Shown here in pieces: positions 29,546 to 31,060 of a DNA stretch of 31,060 nt. The position numbers and the translations under genes were made by a program. The stretch is from an uncultured Clostridia bacterium (lineage in GTDB: Bacteria > Bacillota_A > Clostridia > Christensenellales > Aristaeellaceae), in NCBI GenBank assembly GCA_945871545.1, contig CAMBWJ010000001.1:1-31060 (forward strand). Reading direction: 5' to 3'. Under the pieces are notes generated by a model that did not search any database, was not told where the DNA came from, and worked only from the letters and a program-made list of their open reading frames with translations. Within the stretch, counting starts at the first letter, position 1. The number at the start of each line of letters is the position of its first letter.

Positions 29546-31060
29546 ATGTATTCCAAGATGAAACTGTTTCTCTCTCTGACCCTGATTCTGGCCCTGTGCC
29601 TGAGCTCTGTGGGCGCGCTGGCCTGCACGGCGATCTACGTGGGTTCCGGCCTGACCGCCGGGGGCGAGACGATCCTGGCCCGCTCGGAGGACATCTCCAA
29701 CAGCTACAACAAGCTGTTCTACGTCAGCCCCGCCGGAAAGCACGTCGCGGGCGAGGTGTACGACGGCTGCTACGGCTTTTCCTACACCTTCACCAGGGAC
29801 AGCTACGCCTACACCGCCTTCAGCGATGACAACGGCGACGCGGTCGGCGGCGAGTGCCCGGACTGCGGCGGAACCCACGCCCACACCCCCTACGAGGCGG
29901 GCGGCACCAATGAGATGGGCGTGACCGTGAGCGCCACCGAGACCATCGGCTGCTCCGACGCGGTGTACGAGGTGGATCCCTACGAGGATCTGGGCATCGA
30001 GGAAGCCGAAATCACCACCATTCTGCTCAGCCAGTCCGCAAGCGCGAAGGAAGCGGTGGAGCTGCTGCTGGGCATCTACGATGAATCGGGCTGCTGCGGC
30101 GGTTCGGGCATCCTGATCGCCGACGACAGCGAGACCTGGTACGTGGAGAACACCACGGGCCACCAGTACATCGCGCTGAAGCTCAGCGACAGCATGGCCT
30201 TCGCCCAGCCGAACATGTCCATCATCGGCCTGATCGATCTGGACGACAGCGAGAACGTGATCGCCTCCGACAACCTGATCGAGGTCGCCAAGCAGGCCGG
30301 AACCTACGTGGGCGACGAGGAAGCCAACACCATCGACTACGTCGCTTCCTACAACGCCGACCAGGAGGCCAACGAGCGCATGGTCAACGCGCTGAAGTAC
30401 TTCAACGCCGCCGCCGGCGACGAACCCGTTCCCGCTGACTACACCATCTCCAACGTGGACGCAGACGGCAACATCGTTCCCATGTACACCGGCATCGCGC
30501 CGGAGCACGCCTTCACCATCGAGGACGTGATCGGCTACTACCACATTGGCGGCATCGGCTCCAACCGCAACCTGGAGACCCACATCTTCCAGATCAGCGC
30601 GGAGGACGGAGCGACCGACACCGTGGAATGGGTGGCCATGGACGACGCATGTTACAGCGTGTTCGTGCCCTACTACTCCATGCTGACCACCGACACCTAC
30701 GCGGGCTACAAGCTGAGCACCCTGCCCGCGGACTTCACCGAGGAGCAGCCTGCCGACGCAGAGATCGTCTACGCCACCACCAAGTACCGGCGCAACGAGA
30801 ACGGCGAGCGCGTTCCCGTGGAGGGCTACGTGGCGCTGCCCGAAAACTGGGCGGATTCCATGTACTGGGCCTTCGACGCGCTGTCCAACCTGATCGAGGC
30901 CGGCAAGGCCGACGAGGCGCAGCTTGCGGAGATCAACGCGAAGCTGGACGCGCTTCAGCAGGACTGCTACGCCGCATATGACGAACTGAAGTCCGCCGCC
31001 GATGCGCAGGCCGCCACGGAGATCAGCGCCGCTGTCGCCGCGAAGGTGCACGCCGCCGCC
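29546..31060 (+). CDS. C69 family dipeptidase, C-terminus cut by window edge
   Basis: 505 codons to the window end without a stop. A Sec signal peptide (about 1-26, LSLTLILALCLSSVGALA) ends just before C27 in CTAIYVG. C69 enzymes are Ntn-hydrolases that use an N-terminal Cys uncovered by processing. Matching conserved parts include ILARSEDI (43-50), GTNEMGVTVSATE (about 125-137), GSGILIADDSETWYVE and GHQYIALKLSD. It is exported and probably cuts dipeptides for nutrition. ATG 29546 follows AAGGACGG by 8 nt; ATG 29558 is less likely. The C-terminal part (Ala-rich, helical) is incomplete. Confidence 0.9.
   Translation, partial: MYSKMKLFLSLTLILALCLSSVGALACTAIYVGSGLTAGGETILARSEDISNSYNKLFYVSPAGKHVAGEVYDGCYGFSYTFTRDSYAYTAFSDDNGDAVGGECPDCGGTHAHTPYEAGGTNEMGVTVSATETIGCSDAVYEVDPYEDLGIEEAEITTILLSQSASAKEAVELLLGIYDESGCCGGSGILIADDSETWYVENTTGHQYIALKLSDSMAFAQPNMSIIGLIDLDDSENVIASDNLIEVAKQAGTYVGDEEANTIDYVASYNADQEANERMVNALKYFNAAAGDEPVPADYTISNVDADGNIVPMYTGIAPEHAFTIEDVIGYYHIGGIGSNRNLETHIFQISAEDGATDTVEWVAMDDACYSVFVPYYSMLTTDTYAGYKLSTLPADFTEEQPADAEIVYATTKYRRNENGERVPVEGYVALPENWADSMYWAFDALSNLIEAGKADEAQLAEINAKLDALQQDCYAAYDELKSAADAQAATEISAAVAAKVHAAA

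Noticed and set aside
29546..29626. Lipoprotein signal in the C69 dipeptidase (ALAC)
   Set aside because: The residues before the Cys do not fit a lipobox well (Leu at -2, Ala at -3), and family knowledge explains the Cys as the Ntn-hydrolase nucleophile.

Overview
The window looks like a chromosomal segment of a GC-rich Bacillota, probably a gut-type clostridium (inferred, not proven). The support is strong AGGAGG-type ribosome binding sites, sigma-A promoters with 16-18 nt spacers, the rpsF-ssb-rpsR order, paired half-size chromate transporters, YczE/YitT membrane proteins and LicD proteins. Coding is dense. I found no rRNA, tRNA, CRISPR array, transposase, integrase or phage gene.

Layout, left to right. 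A truncated YtxH-like gene (1-214, -) is divergent from a tandem class II aldolase (419-1720, +). A consensus promoter with an ATACC/GGTAT palindrome drives cysK (2015-2944, +). A FucI/AraA-like isomerase (3015-4421, -) and an SDR (4564-5280, -) follow; the isomerase has its own promoter overlapped by a LacI-type palindrome. The rpsF-ssb-rpsR operon (5468-6682, +) has an S6:S18-type leader hairpin, and an orphan family-5 solute-binding protein (6918-9182, +) comes next. A four-gene minus-strand operon reads GT4 glycosyltransferase, radical SAM/SPASM enzyme, LicD, LicD (13303 to 9312). Next are a TIM-barrel protein of unknown function (-) and a YczE/YitT membrane protein (-). The latter is divergent from acyl-ACP thioesterase, SRAP and DUF1015 genes (+) across a palindrome-rich 370 bp region. 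Then come a sirtuin (-), PHP phosphatase plus TfoX-C protein (+), a cinA-chr-chr operon (-), a Wzm/Wzt polysaccharide exporter (-) divergent from an AlgX/DHHW-like protein (+), a five-gene lipoate island (29268 to 25598, -), and a truncated C69 dipeptidase (29546 onward, +).

How the genes may work together. Two loci concern cell-surface glycans: the GT4/radical SAM/LicD operon, and the Wzm/Wzt exporter with the DHHW-like protein. The lipoate island encodes two lipoate-protein ligase homologues, lipoyl synthase and a free-standing 80-residue lipoyl domain, but no 2-oxoacid dehydrogenase or glycine-cleavage partner is in the window. With a Qnr-like pentapeptide-repeat gene joined to its end, this is the most unusual gene set here. 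The most unusual non-coding stretch is 15082-15332, where divergent promoters are each preceded by a copy of the same palindrome.
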